A stretch of DNA of 64,000 bases from Arenibacter algicola (GCF_018860365.1 NZ_JAHKPO010000024.1:62001-126000); one strand, 5' to 3'; shown: positions 1-9,996, numbered from the stretch's first letter. Translations and numbers: made by a program. Notes: generated by a model from the letters alone, not told the origin.

Positions 1-1
1 C

Positions 2-220
2 CTAGTGAATCTTATAATGGACAAAGAGGTTGTGAAAGAACTTATCCAAGGAGACTTGAATACCAAAAACCTAACCATGGAGCTCGATAAAATCTTAAAC
101 GGGCCCGAAAGAAAGAAGCAGTTTGAAGCCTATTACGAATTGGAAAAAAAACTTGGTGGCAAAGGAGCCAGCGAAAAGGCAGCATCCCTAATTGTTGAAA
201 GTGCCAAATTGGATCATTGA
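2..220 (+). CDS. lpxB: Lipid-A-disaccharide synthase LpxB, C-terminal end (partial)
   Basis: Open reading frame entering from the left edge; only the last 72 residues are visible, so the start lies outside. The tail (IMDKEVVKELIQGDLN, then a helix-rich end with GGKGASEKAA) matches what I know of the C-terminus of LpxB, the inner-membrane-associated glycosyltransferase that joins UDP-2,3-diacylglucosamine and lipid X in lipid A synthesis. The downstream order NlpC/P60 then comEC is the usual one after lpxB in Flavobacteriia, which supports the call. The short length is a window artefact, not a truncation in the genome. Identification rests on a small fragment, so it is likely rather than certain. 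Confidence 0.72.
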   Translation, partial: LVNLIMDKEVVKELIQGDLNTKNLTMELDKILNGPERKKQFEAYYELEKKLGGKGASEKAASLIVESAKLDH

Positions 221-374
221 AAAATTTTTGTAGTTCATGGAACACCGGTATATTCCATTTAATCCCACAACGAAACTGATAATCCTGTAGTTAAAAAAAG
301 CAATTATTGGCGATTTAACTTGAGATAATTATAAGGGTTTTCTGAAAAAAATGACGGATTTTAAATTAATTATT

Positions 375-382
375 TAAATTTG
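375..382 (+). promoter_or_regulatory. Candidate -7 box upstream of the NlpC/P60 gene
   Basis: TAAATTTG is an exact match to the Bacteroidetes -7 consensus TAnnTTTG and lies 28 bases before the ATG at 411, giving a short leader. No convincing TTTG -33 box is visible at the right distance, so this is a moderate call. Confidence 0.4.
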
Positions 383-410
383 ATACCCAAGAGCACTAAC
401 TTTTACTTGG

Positions 411-971
411 ATGATTCAAAGATTTCTTTCTTTATTCCTAATTATTTCGCTGGTTGGCTGCGGTGCGGCCAAGAAAAAAAATGTCTCTCGCGAAGAAAGA
501 AAAATAACGGTAGAAGCTTCGGAAAAACCAGCAGAAATAAAAGGTGAGACTCCTTTAAGCGGTGAATCCATAAACAAACCGGCGACCAAAATAACCGAGC
601 AAATCATAAATACTGCCCTAACGTTTTCGGGCACCCGCTATAAGTTTGGAGGCACTACCAATAAAGGTATGGATTGCTCCGGATTGCTGTATGTAGCCTT
701 TGGGGAGCATGATATTCAATTGCCACGAGCTTCTTATCAAATGGCAGAGGAAGCGGAAAAAATAAATTTAAGGGAAGTTAGCAAGGGCGACCTACTTTTT
801 TTTGGAACCTCCAGAAGAAAAAACAATATAAACCATGTTGGCCTGGTAGTTCAGGTAGACGGGGATGAAATAAAATTCATTCATTCCACCTCATCCCGAG
901 GTGTTATAGTTTCCTCTTTGCAGGAGGGTTATTGGAACTATGCCTTTATTAAGGCTGCCCGGATCCTTTAG
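411..971 (+). CDS. NlpC/P60 family peptidoglycan endopeptidase, lipoprotein
   Basis: A 186-residue putative cell-wall hydrolase. Residues 1-17 form a lipoprotein signal peptide with lipobox LVGC (Cys17), so it is probably anchored in a membrane facing the periplasm. A low-complexity Lys/Glu-rich linker (about 18-58) leads to the NlpC/P60 domain (about 62-186). The catalytic Cys89 sits in MDCSGLLY, with His142 in NHVGLVV and His158 as the likely rest of the triad. This family cleaves D-gamma-glutamyl-diaminopimelate or related peptide bonds in murein. The stop is one base from the comEC start, so the two are probably co-transcribed. The exact substrate cannot be read from sequence. Confidence 0.9.
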   Translation: MIQRFLSLFLIISLVGCGAAKKKNVSREERKITVEASEKPAEIKGETPLSGESINKPATKITEQIINTALTFSGTRYKFGGTTNKGMDCSGLLYVAFGEHDIQLPRASYQMAEEAEKINLREVSKGDLLFFGTSRRKNNINHVGLVVQVDGDEIKFIHSTSSRGVIVSSLQEGYWNYAFIKAARIL

Positions 972-972
972 G

Positions 973-2997
973 ATGCGATTGCTGCAGTTTACGACCGTAA
1001 AGCTTACTTTATGCCTAATCTGTGGAATTTTAATTGGTTATTACCTACGTCCGTCACTTCCGCTATCTTTTTCCTTAGCCCTGGTTTCATTGATCCTATT
1101 GGGAGTTGTTTTTGTCTTTTACCGTAAATTACCCACATTCCTTTTTACACTTTTTACCGGTCTTTTGGCCATAACCATTGGTATATTAAGCTTAACACTA
1201 AGTGAGTCCCGCAATTATGGTCGGCATTATAGCCAACAGAATCTTGACAAAAATTGGGGCTATACATTAAAAATTCGCGAAGTATTAAAGCCCAATGGCT
1301 ATTCGGATAGGTATGTGGCCCATGTTAACAGCATGGACAGTTTAAAGGTCAGCGGTAAAATACTATTGAATATAGCGGTGGATTCTTCAATTGGTCCCCT
1401 AATGGTCGATGACGAAATAATGGCCTACACCACCCTCCACCCTATTACACCTCCCTTAAACCCACATCAGTTCAATTACAAAAAATACCTTTCCAATATT
1501 GGAATAGAGCATCAGATAAAACTTGCTGCACATGACTACTACATCATGCCCCAGGCCTCCACTACCATCTTTGGAATAGCCTACAAAATAAGGGACCATA
1601 TCATCCAGAATTTAAAAAAAGAGGATTTTGGCACTGAAGAATTAGGCGTTATCCAGGCACTTCTTCTTGGGCAGCGAAATGAAATAACGGCGGAAATCGA
1701 CACCGACTATAAGGATGCAGGAGCCTATCACATTTTGGCATTGTCAGGTTTACATATCGGAATTCTTTTGGGTTTGCTCCATTTTTTATTGAGGCCGTTG
1801 GAAATCCTTCCAAAAGGAAGAACCATAAAATTGGTTGTTATTGTCTTACTTTTATGGGCATTTGCCCTATTGGCGGGACTTTCCGCCTCTATTCTCAGGG
1901 CAACAACCATGTTTACCTTTGTAGCCTATACCCTGTACTTGAATAGACCTACAAGTCATTTTAATATCTTGGCTTTGTCACTGTTCTTTATTTTATTGTT
2001 ATTGGATCCCCTACTATTATTTCAGGTAGGATTTCAATTAAGTTATGCCGCCGTTTTTGCTATAGTCTGGGTATACCCCTTATTACAAAAACTCTGGACT
2101 CCCCAATATTGGATTATAAAAAAAGGGTGGGAGTTGCTTTCCGTAAGTATTGCCGCTCAACTGGGAGTATTCCCTATAAGCCTATATTACTTTCATCAAT
2201 TTCCAGGATTGTTTTTAATTTCAAGTCTATTGATCCTACCTTTTTTGGCCTTTATTTTAGGGTACGGAATATTGGTAATAGTATTGTCCGTGGCCAACAG
2301 TTTACCGCCTGTTCTCGTTACTTTCTACGATACTGTAATACATTGGATGAATTCGATTATTGGGATAGTTGCCCAGCAGGAAAGCTTTCTTTTTAGAAAT
2401 ATTTCTTTTGATGCCATTCAATTAATTCTCAGTTATGGTATTATCATAACAATGGTAACGGTCTTTATTAAAACATCCTATAAAAGGGTCGTGGTATTCC
2501 TAGCGTTTGTTCTTTGCTTTCAATCCTATGTTTTTATTATTAGGCATAATGCACAGAACAAGGAATCCCTAATGATAGGACATATTGCCCGTAATAGTGC
2601 CCTGATCCATCAAACCGGACAAAAGCTTACGATATTTACCACCAATCCCAAAGCCACATTAAAAATGACCAACGATTATGCCGTTGCACAAAACATCGTA
2701 GCGTTGCAACATCGACCTATAAAAAACAGTTATCTCATAAGAGGGAAAAGAATGGTTATATTGGACAGTGCCAATATAGCCCTTCCAAAAAATCATGATG
2801 TTTCTACCTTAGTACTGACCCAATCCCCTAAAATTAATTTAGAGAGGCTTTTGGATTCGATTGCGCCCAATATTGTTATTGCAGATGGCAGCAATTATAA
2901 AAGTTATATAGAGCGATGGAAAGCTACATGCCACAAAAAAATGCTCCCTTTTCACTATACGGGCGACAAAGGAGCATTTCTCTACACTTGGCAGTAG
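973..2997 (+). CDS. comEC: ComEC/Rec2 family DNA-uptake channel protein
   Basis: A 674-residue polytopic inner-membrane protein. I chose the ATG at 973, directly after the preceding stop (969-971), over an upstream in-frame start that would overlap that gene. The N-terminus has hydrophobic helices and a soluble DUF4131-like segment (about 30-200). The Competence domain follows (about 225-490) with the family motif AYHILALSGLHIG near residue 250. The C-terminal 140 residues resemble the metallo-beta-lactamase-like domain of ComEC, but I see no HxHxDH metal motif, so a nuclease role for that part is doubtful. The family translocates single-stranded DNA during natural transformation. The stop abuts the stop of the convergent POT gene with no visible terminator between them. 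Confidence 0.9.
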   Translation: MRLLQFTTVKLTLCLICGILIGYYLRPSLPLSFSLALVSLILLGVVFVFYRKLPTFLFTLFTGLLAITIGILSLTLSESRNYGRHYSQQNLDKNWGYTLKIREVLKPNGYSDRYVAHVNSMDSLKVSGKILLNIAVDSSIGPLMVDDEIMAYTTLHPITPPLNPHQFNYKKYLSNIGIEHQIKLAAHDYYIMPQASTTIFGIAYKIRDHIIQNLKKEDFGTEELGVIQALLLGQRNEITAEIDTDYKDAGAYHILALSGLHIGILLGLLHFLLRPLEILPKGRTIKLVVIVLLLWAFALLAGLSASILRATTMFTFVAYTLYLNRPTSHFNILALSLFFILLLLDPLLLFQVGFQLSYAAVFAIVWVYPLLQKLWTPQYWIIKKGWELLSVSIAAQLGVFPISLYYFHQFPGLFLISSLLILPFLAFILGYGILVIVLSVANSLPPVLVTFYDTVIHWMNSIIGIVAQQESFLFRNISFDAIQLILSYGIIITMVTVFIKTSYKRVVVFLAFVLCFQSYVFIIRHNAQNKESLMIGHIARNSALIHQTGQKLTIFTTNPKATLKMTNDYAVAQNIVALQHRPIKNSYLIRGKRMVILDSANIALPKNHDVSTLVLTQSPKINLERLLDSIAPNIVIADGSNYKSYIERWKATCHKKMLPFHYTGDKGAFLYTWQ

Positions 2998-4782
2998 TTA
3001 CCTTATGCCGTGCATTAATTTTTTTAAGAGCGGGTTTAAAATGATTGAAATAAGTCCAACACCCACGGGAACTAGTGTAAAAATTAAAAAGAAGGTACCC
3101 ATGGAGTATTGTTCGGAAATCCTATCGATCATCCCTCCCATAGTCCCTGCTGCCTTTTGCCCGATAGCAATGGCCAAATACCAGATTCCGAACATAAAAC
3201 CAATCATACGTGCCGGTACAAGTTTACTTAAATAGGAAAGTCCAACCGGGGAGATGCACAACTCCCCCATGGTATGTAACAAATAGGCCAAAATTAAAAA
3301 TATCATGCTTACGGAAGCGGTCTGGGCCCCTGAAGGAATCCCCGATGCGCCAAATGACAGTACGGCAAAGCCCAATCCCAATAAGATAAGACCTATTCCG
3401 TATTTCATGGCGGCACTTGGGTTATATTTACTTTCCCACCATCTGGAAAAAAATGGTGCAAGGGTAATAATAAAAAATGAATTTAGAATGCCGAACCAAG
3501 TGGCATCCACTTGATTGCCCTCTTGGGAAAATTTATCCATTAGTCTATAGATCACTAATATCCAAAGTCCAACGAAAGCGATGGCCAATATAATATTTGA
3601 CAAGCCAATACGGGTAAAGGTCTTTTTTGCCAATAACACCAATACCCAACTTATTATTGCCAGGGGTACTGTTGTCAACAAGGCATCTACCACTTTAAAG
3701 ATCATGGCCGACTGACCAACAAGTTCCCTATTGGTATAATCCCTGGCAAAAATGGTCATAGACCCCAAGGATTGTTCAAAAAATGCAAAAAAGAAAACCG
3801 TAAAAAACCCGAAAATAGATACAGCTATAATACGATCCCTTACCACAGGTAGGTATCTGGCAATTCTGGTAACCAACAAAACCAAAAATAACAACAAGGA
3901 ACAAAGGATTACCACATTGGTGCCACTCAGATTACCTAGGCTAAATGGCATCAAGTTGGTACCTTGTATTTTTTCAAAGGGATCGTTAAATAAATAAAGC
4001 AGCCCACCAATGGACGATAAAACGATCAACACCTTATCAAAAAGGGTAAAGGGATTCAATTTGGTTTCTACGTCATTATTCCCCTGCCCACCTTCTATAC
4101 TATCCACTTCATTTGCCGATATGGCTGTTTCCTCTTTTTTAAGGGGTTTAGCACCAATATTTCCGAACAAATCCTTGGCCAACCAAAATTGGAACATACC
4201 CAGCATCATAAAAATACCCGCTAATCCAAAGCCCCAGGACCATCCGAAATTTTCGGCCAGATACCCACAAAGCATCATTCCAAAAAAGGCTCCAGCGTTA
4301 ACACCCATGTAAAATATAGTATATGCACCATCCTTTTTGGATTCCTTACCATGGTACATTTCGGAAATAATGGAAGTAATGTTGGGCTTAAAGAACCCTG
4401 TACCAATTACCAAAAGGGCAAGGCCCAAATAGAAAGCAGCGGTAGTTTCGATGGCCATAGCAGCGTGGCCCAAGGTCATAATTAAACACCCTATGACCAC
4501 TGCCACCCTATAACCCGTTATTTTATCTGCTATCCACCCACCAATAATAGGTGTTAAATACAAAAGGGAGGCATAGGTACCTATTAAGGCCAGAGCGTGT
4601 TCCCTTGGCCATTCCCAGCCTGGATTATCACTTATAATGGGCGCCGTTAAAAACAACACCAATAAAATACGCATCCCGTAAAATGAGAAACGCTCCCACA
4701 TTTCGGTAAAAAACAATACAAATAGTCCTGCTGGATGTCCAAGAACCTTGTCCTTAAATAGATTTTCAATATCGGTATTCAT
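2998..4782 (-). CDS. POT/PTR2 family proton-coupled di/tripeptide transporter
   Basis: A 594-residue major-facilitator protein of the proton-dependent oligopeptide transporter family. The N-terminus carries the ExxER motif within TEMWERFSFYGMR (TM1), and a PTR2 signature-like stretch YTIFYMGVNAGAFFG lies near residue 155. Roughly 14 hydrophobic helices are present, with a hydrophilic insertion at about 210-250 between the two halves. ATG at 4782 is preferred; a TTG two codons upstream is the only longer option. It is the last gene of the DPP-IV/POT operon and is 130 bases from its paralogue. It should import small peptides across the inner membrane. Length is greater than the second copy by about 140 residues, mainly from extra helices. 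Confidence 0.93.
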   Translation of the reverse strand: MNTDIENLFKDKVLGHPAGLFVLFFTEMWERFSFYGMRILLVLFLTAPIISDNPGWEWPREHALALIGTYASLLYLTPIIGGWIADKITGYRVAVVIGCLIMTLGHAAMAIETTAAFYLGLALLVIGTGFFKPNITSIISEMYHGKESKKDGAYTIFYMGVNAGAFFGMMLCGYLAENFGWSWGFGLAGIFMMLGMFQFWLAKDLFGNIGAKPLKKEETAISANEVDSIEGGQGNNDVETKLNPFTLFDKVLIVLSSIGGLLYLFNDPFEKIQGTNLMPFSLGNLSGTNVVILCSLLLFLVLLVTRIARYLPVVRDRIIAVSIFGFFTVFFFAFFEQSLGSMTIFARDYTNRELVGQSAMIFKVVDALLTTVPLAIISWVLVLLAKKTFTRIGLSNIILAIAFVGLWILVIYRLMDKFSQEGNQVDATWFGILNSFFIITLAPFFSRWWESKYNPSAAMKYGIGLILLGLGFAVLSFGASGIPSGAQTASVSMIFLILAYLLHTMGELCISPVGLSYLSKLVPARMIGFMFGIWYLAIAIGQKAAGTMGGMIDRISEQYSMGTFFLIFTLVPVGVGLISIILNPLLKKLMHGIR

Positions 4783-4912
4783 ATACAACAGAATTACAAA
4801 TTATTAATTTTGGGATCAACAACAACTTACTACTGTATTGAACAATACAACAAGTTTTACAGGCTATTCATAAAATCCAATGGACTAATATACAAATTGC
4901 CGATTTAAGTTA

Positions 4913-6271
4913 TTAGTGCGCAATTCTCTTCTCATTATCTTCGGCACCATGTGTCAATGCCTTTAATTTTTTCAAGAAGACTCTAATAAGCAATCCAAAA
5001 AGAATACAGAAAATGGCAATACCTGTAAATACCATATACTCTCCGAGATGTGAAGCAGATTCCCCTAATAATCCTGCTAATTTATTTCCAAAACCTGTTG
5101 TTGCAAAATATAGGCCCATCATTAAGGAAGCGTATTTGGCCGGAGCCAATTTGGTTACAAACGATAGCGATACTGGAGACAGACTCAACTCGCCCACCGT
5201 ATGGAACATATACGCCAGCACCAACCAATACATGGCAGAGGACCCAGAGCTTTCAAACTGGGCCGTTGCCGCAGTCATAAATAAAAATCCAGTTCCCATA
5301 ATAATTAGCCCAACGATCATTTTAAAAAGAGAGGAAGCTTCCTTTCCTTTAAGCTTTCGATTGGCCCAAAAGTTGGCAACCACAGCACCTAGGACAATAA
5401 TAAAAAAGGCGTTCAGGGATTGGAACCATGAAGCAGGTACCTCCCAACCCATCAACATCCTATTGGTTTTTTCGGAAGCGTAGATATTCATTAATCCACC
5501 TGCCTGTTCAAACGCTCCAAAGAAAACGATTACCATTAAGAAGGAGAGGATTAAAACAATTACCCTGTCCTTTTCCATTTTATTAAGTGGTCTCTTTAAA
5601 GCCTCCTGGTCTTCCACATTCGTAGATTTTCCAAGAAAGTCGCCTACACCCACCAGATATTTCTGGCCAAGAATAAACTGTAAAAGACCTAAAAGCATAC
5701 AAATACCGGCCAATCCGAATCCATAATGCCAACCATAGACCTCGCCCACATAACCTACAATTAAACTGGAAAGGAATGCTCCTATATTTATACCAATATA
5801 AAAAATTGTAAATCCTTTATCCCTTCTGATGTCACCTTTAGGATAAAGTCCACCGACCATAGTGGAAATATTTGGTTTTAACATTCCCACACCGGCAATA
5901 ATAAAACCAAGGCCTGTATAAAACGCCCACATCTCTTCTATGGCCAATATACTGTGGCCTATTACCAGAAGTATCGCTCCAACGATAACCGCTTTTTTCT
6001 GTCCGAGCATCCTATCTGCAATGATACCTCCTGGAATGGAAGCCACGTAAACGAGCATGGTATACCAACCATAGAGTGCCAGAGCCTCCATATTGGTCCA
6101 GCCCAAACCAGGGTTCCTATCGGTGGTTTCGGTTATTAGATACAATACCAAAATAGCCCTCATTCCGTAGTAGGAAAATCTTTCCCACATTTCGGTGAAG
6201 AATAGTATATAAAGTCCCACTGGGTGGCCAAATAACTCCTTTTGATGCGCTGCTTTAACGGTTGTCTGCAT
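4913..6271 (-). CDS. POT/PTR2 family peptide transporter, second copy
   Basis: A 452-residue paralogue of the downstream transporter, with the same N-terminal TEMWERFSYYGMR (ExxERFxYYG motif) and the signature FTIFYIGINIGAFLSS near residue 155. It has the compact length typical of bacterial DtpT-like proteins. It starts only 16 bases after the dipeptidyl peptidase stop, so they are almost surely one transcript. Family knowledge: proton-driven uptake of di- and tripeptides. The two paralogues may differ in peptide specificity, but nothing in the sequence decides this. Confidence 0.93.
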   Translation of the reverse strand: MQTTVKAAHQKELFGHPVGLYILFFTEMWERFSYYGMRAILVLYLITETTDRNPGLGWTNMEALALYGWYTMLVYVASIPGGIIADRMLGQKKAVIVGAILLVIGHSILAIEEMWAFYTGLGFIIAGVGMLKPNISTMVGGLYPKGDIRRDKGFTIFYIGINIGAFLSSLIVGYVGEVYGWHYGFGLAGICMLLGLLQFILGQKYLVGVGDFLGKSTNVEDQEALKRPLNKMEKDRVIVLILSFLMVIVFFGAFEQAGGLMNIYASEKTNRMLMGWEVPASWFQSLNAFFIIVLGAVVANFWANRKLKGKEASSLFKMIVGLIIMGTGFLFMTAATAQFESSGSSAMYWLVLAYMFHTVGELSLSPVSLSFVTKLAPAKYASLMMGLYFATTGFGNKLAGLLGESASHLGEYMVFTGIAIFCILFGLLIRVFLKKLKALTHGAEDNEKRIAH

Positions 6272-6287
6272 AAGTATGGTTTATGAA

Positions 6288-8453
6288 TTATAGATTTTGT
6301 TTTATAAAATTGGTCATTTTGGTGTATAGATGCAGGCGGGTGTTCCCCCCTTTGATACTGTGATTTTTGTCGGGGTAAATAGCCCAGTCGAATTGCTTGT
6401 TGGCCTGTACCAATGCTTCCACCATCCGCATTGTATTTTGCAGGTGTACGTTGTCATCTGCCGAACCATGAACCAATAAATAGTTTCCCTTTAAAAGCTC
6501 TGGATAATTAAACGGGGAGTTTTCATCGTAACCACTAGGATTTTCCTGAGGTGTACGCATAAAACGCTCGGTATAAATGGAATCATAAAAACGCCATGAG
6601 GTCACCGGCGCCACCGCAATTGCCATTTCAAAGGTATCATTCCCCTTTAGCAAACAATTGGTAGACATGAACCCTCCATAACTCCAGCCCCAGATCCCTG
6701 TCCTTGATTCGTCGATATAGGGCAATTCACTTAACTTTTTGGCTGCGGCTATTTGATCTTCCACCTCATATTTCCCCAATTCCTTATAGGTTACCTTTTT
6801 AAATTCGGCTCCCTTATATCCGGTACCTCTTCCATCTACACATACCACAATATACCCTTCATTGGCCAACATTTGAAACCAATAATCGTTGGTGTCCATC
6901 CAGCTATTGGATACCTTTTGCGAACCTGGCCCGCTATATTGGGTCATAAATAATGGATATTTTTTGGTTGCATCAAAATCTTGTGGCCTTATCATCCACA
7001 TATTCAAGTCATTGCCATTTATGGCGATAGTAGAAAATTCCTTTGGATGTATCCTATAATTCTTCAATTTAGATATTAGCCCCCGATTATATAAAATATC
7101 CTTTACTTTTTTTCCGCTCAAAGAATTATGTAGCGTAAATTCCGGGGGATTGGTTGCACTGGAGTAAGTATTTATGAAATAGGTAAAATCGGCACTAAAA
7201 TCGGCGGAATTGTGCCCTAATTTGTTAGTCAGACACCTTTTATCCTCCCCATTGCTACCAACACTATAGACATCCCGGTTTATAGATCCTTTTTCCGTGG
7301 ATTGATAATAAATTAGATCTTCATTTTGGTCATATCCATAAAATTTGGTTACCTCCCAATGACCTTTGGTAACCTGATTCATTAATCTGCCCTCTACATC
7401 ATACAAATAAATATGCTTAAACCCATCCTTCTCGCTGGTCCAGATAAAGCTGTCATCGGCCAAAAAGGTAAGATCGTCCGTTACACTAACATAAGCAGCA
7501 TCTATTTCTTCCAATAAAAGACTGCTGGTACTATTTATTGAGTTTACCGAATATAACCTTAGTTTGTTCTGGTGACGGTTCAAGGTCTGAACGCTAAGAA
7601 AATTGGGGTCGTTCATCCATTTTATTCTAGGGATATAATAAGATTCGTCCAAATCAATCTGGGTAATAGTGTAAGTGTCCACATCTACAATATGAAGGGA
7701 AACCTCCGAATTGGCCTCCCCTGCCTTAGGGTATTTAAATATTGTTTGGGTCTGGTAAAGATTGCTGCCATAAACGTCCATGGAAAATTCAGGAACATTG
7801 GTTTCATCAAATCGTATGAATGCCAATTTAGAACCATCGGCATTCCACTCAAATGCCCTCACAAAGGCAAATTCTTCCTCGTAGACCCAGTCTGTTATGC
7901 CATTGATTATCTTATTTTTTTCCCCGTCCAATGTAAGTTGCTTGGTATCATTGGTGGCTATATCCCAAATAAAAATATTATTGTTCTGCACATAGGCCAC
8001 CTTGCTGCCATCCGGAGAAAGGGAAGGTTCCTGAATTTTAGAACTTGAAACGGCGGATATTTTTTTTGATTTAAGGTCGTATACATAGAAAAATCCAAGG
8101 CTAGAACGTCTGAAGATAGGCTCAATTGCCGTGGCCAACAATAATTTTGATTCATCTTCACTAAACTCGTAGGAAGTAAAATATGGGACCGAATTTGACG
8201 AAGAAACTACTGTCTCCAGCTTTTTCTGGGTTTTGTAATCATATTTCAGGATAGCAGAAGTAGCTGTTGCCTTATCCACACTTAAAATGGTGTATTGTTT
8301 ACCATTTTTCAAGGACTGCAATTTATCCAAACCTTCAACGCTAAAAGTACCATCATAAATCTCTTCCAGAGTCAGCTCCTTATTTTGGGCCATAAGAACT
8401 GAAAAATGGCACAAAAAAAATACTATTAGCAATAGCGAGGGGGATATTCTCAC
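6288..8453 (-). CDS. Dipeptidyl peptidase IV (peptidase family S9B), secreted
   Basis: A 721-residue serine exopeptidase. A Sec signal peptide (about 1-22, ending LMAQ) exports it to the periplasm or beyond. Residues about 25-500 form the DPP-IV N-terminal beta-propeller, including the WVYEEEF glutamate motif that binds the peptide N-terminus. The C-terminal alpha/beta-hydrolase domain has the nucleophile Ser591 in GWSYGG, an Asp near 666 in GSADDNVH and His698 in KNHSIKG. It removes N-terminal dipeptides, preferring proline or alanine at position two. The start codon is GTG; no ATG gives a signal peptide. First gene of an operon with two POT peptide importers, which would take up its products. 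Confidence 0.95.
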   Translation of the reverse strand: MRISPSLLLIVFFLCHFSVLMAQNKELTLEEIYDGTFSVEGLDKLQSLKNGKQYTILSVDKATATSAILKYDYKTQKKLETVVSSSNSVPYFTSYEFSEDESKLLLATAIEPIFRRSSLGFFYVYDLKSKKISAVSSSKIQEPSLSPDGSKVAYVQNNNIFIWDIATNDTKQLTLDGEKNKIINGITDWVYEEEFAFVRAFEWNADGSKLAFIRFDETNVPEFSMDVYGSNLYQTQTIFKYPKAGEANSEVSLHIVDVDTYTITQIDLDESYYIPRIKWMNDPNFLSVQTLNRHQNKLRLYSVNSINSTSSLLLEEIDAAYVSVTDDLTFLADDSFIWTSEKDGFKHIYLYDVEGRLMNQVTKGHWEVTKFYGYDQNEDLIYYQSTEKGSINRDVYSVGSNGEDKRCLTNKLGHNSADFSADFTYFINTYSSATNPPEFTLHNSLSGKKVKDILYNRGLISKLKNYRIHPKEFSTIAINGNDLNMWMIRPQDFDATKKYPLFMTQYSGPGSQKVSNSWMDTNDYWFQMLANEGYIVVCVDGRGTGYKGAEFKKVTYKELGKYEVEDQIAAAKKLSELPYIDESRTGIWGWSYGGFMSTNCLLKGNDTFEMAIAVAPVTSWRFYDSIYTERFMRTPQENPSGYDENSPFNYPELLKGNYLLVHGSADDNVHLQNTMRMVEALVQANKQFDWAIYPDKNHSIKGGNTRLHLYTKMTNFIKQNL

Positions 8454-8673
8454 AAAAACAAAGGTTTATTAGATTTATTTTTACTGAAATTCAACTATAA
8501 GAATTTCAGAATTTTCAAAAAATTATTCAAATCACCAAGTTTACTAAAAAATCCACAAAGAAATAGACTTAACAGCTAAAAAATAACATTTTTTAACCTT
8601 TTTAAACCCATTTTAAGATGTACAGTGGATTGGCACCATATTACTATCTTTACACAAAGAAATTTAAAGCCTA
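8454..8673. promoter_or_regulatory. Divergent intergenic region, DPP-IV operon / mevalonate genes
   Basis: A 220-base AT-rich spacer that must hold promoters for both directions. A near-consensus -7 box for the plus-strand gene, TATCTTTA (8645-8652, one mismatch to TAnnTTTG), lies 22 bases before the HMG-CoA reductase ATG. I cannot assign a -33 box or a minus-strand promoter. Confidence 0.35.
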
Positions 8674-9996
8674 ATGACCACACCTATAGAAGGATTTTCC
8701 AAACTGTCCAAAGAGGACAAAATTAACTGGATTGCCCAACATTATACCCAACACCCCAAAGAAACCATTGCAGTTATAAAGCAGTATTGGAACGAGGATG
8801 AAAAATTGCAGAATTTGCATGATGAATTCATTGAAAATACCATCACCAACTTTTATTTACCCCTAGGGATTGCACCCAATTTTCTCATTAACAACAAACT
8901 TTACGCCATTCCAATGGCCATTGAAGAAAGTTCTGTGGTTGCAGCAGCCAGTAAGGCTGCAAAATTTTGGCAGACCCGTGGCGGCTTTAAGACTACCATT
9001 CTGGGAACTGAAAAAGTAGGTCAGGTACATTTCATGTATCACGGCGATAGCGAAAAACTTACTAAATTTTTCAAGCTTGTGAAGCCGAGATTGATCAACA
9101 GTGTAGCACCCATTGTCAAAAACATGGAAAAAAGAGGCGGTGGAATAAAAAATATTGAATTAAGGGATAAAACATCGGATTTGGATGACTATTTCCAACT
9201 GCATTGCACATTTGAAACCTTGGATGCCATGGGAGCCAATTTCATAAACTCCTGTTTGGAAGGGTTTGCCCAAAGCCTAAAGGAAGAAGCCCTGTGTTAT
9301 GAAAAATTTACGGATACTGAGAAAGATATTGAAATAGTCATGAGTATTCTTTCCAATTACATCCCGAACTGCGTGGTAAAGGCAGAGGTAAGCTGTCCCG
9401 TTTCCGATTTGAAAGCACACCATGGCATTACTGCCGAGGATTTTGCCAAAAAAATTGTGCGTGCCGTAAATATTGCAAAAGTGGAACCCTACAGGGCAGT
9501 TACACACAACAAAGGGATCATGAATGGAATTGATGCTGTAGTTTTGGCTACGGGAAACGATTTTAGGGCCATAGAAGCAGGGGCTCACGCCTATGCATCA
9601 AAAGATGGACGCTATACCAGTCTTACACACGCAAATATAGAAAACGGAATATTTAAATTCTGGATAGAGATTCCCTTGGCCCTGGGAACGGTGGGTGGCC
9701 TAACCACATTACATCCGCTGGTAAAACTTGCCTTGGAAATTTTACAAAATCCTACCGCAAAAGAACTAATGCAAATTGTAGCCGTAGCCGGACTCGCTCA
9801 AAACTTTGGCGCCGTACGTTCTTTGGTAACCACGGGTATCCAACAAGGACATATGAAAATGCATCTATTGAATATCTTGAACCAATTAGGCGCTACGGAA
9901 GACGAGAAAATAAACTTAATAGACTATTTTAAAAAGCATACGGCCTCCCATAGCGCAGTAGTGGAGGCCTTTAAAGAGTTGAGAAACAAAAAATGA
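8674..9996 (+). CDS. Hydroxymethylglutaryl-CoA reductase, class II type
   Basis: A 440-residue soluble enzyme with the size and motifs of the bacterial class II HMG-CoA reductases. Glutamates 84/85 lie in IEESSVVAAASK, Lys280 in HNKGIMNGIDA, Asp296 in TGNDFRAIE and His393 in GHMKMH. These match the known catalytic Glu, Lys, Asp and His of the Pseudomonas mevalonii enzyme in order and spacing. It interconverts HMG-CoA and mevalonate. In Flavobacteriia this is used for isoprenoid synthesis rather than mevalonate breakdown, in keeping with the kinase that overlaps its stop by 4 bases (ATGA). Confidence 0.95.
   Translation: MTTPIEGFSKLSKEDKINWIAQHYTQHPKETIAVIKQYWNEDEKLQNLHDEFIENTITNFYLPLGIAPNFLINNKLYAIPMAIEESSVVAAASKAAKFWQTRGGFKTTILGTEKVGQVHFMYHGDSEKLTKFFKLVKPRLINSVAPIVKNMEKRGGGIKNIELRDKTSDLDDYFQLHCTFETLDAMGANFINSCLEGFAQSLKEEALCYEKFTDTEKDIEIVMSILSNYIPNCVVKAEVSCPVSDLKAHHGITAEDFAKKIVRAVNIAKVEPYRAVTHNKGIMNGIDAVVLATGNDFRAIEAGAHAYASKDGRYTSLTHANIENGIFKFWIEIPLALGTVGGLTTLHPLVKLALEILQNPTAKELMQIVAVAGLAQNFGAVRSLVTTGIQQGHMKMHLLNILNQLGATEDEKINLIDYFKKHTASHSAVVEAFKELRNKK

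Noticed and set aside
940..972. Upstream start for comEC overlapping the NlpC/P60 gene
   Set aside because: It would add 11 residues before the natural hydrophobic start, and ATG 973 sits right after the preceding stop.
7572..8048. A 158-codon open frame on the plus strand
   Set aside because: It is antisense to the DPP-IV propeller region, which has clear homology; no start signal or recognisable product.
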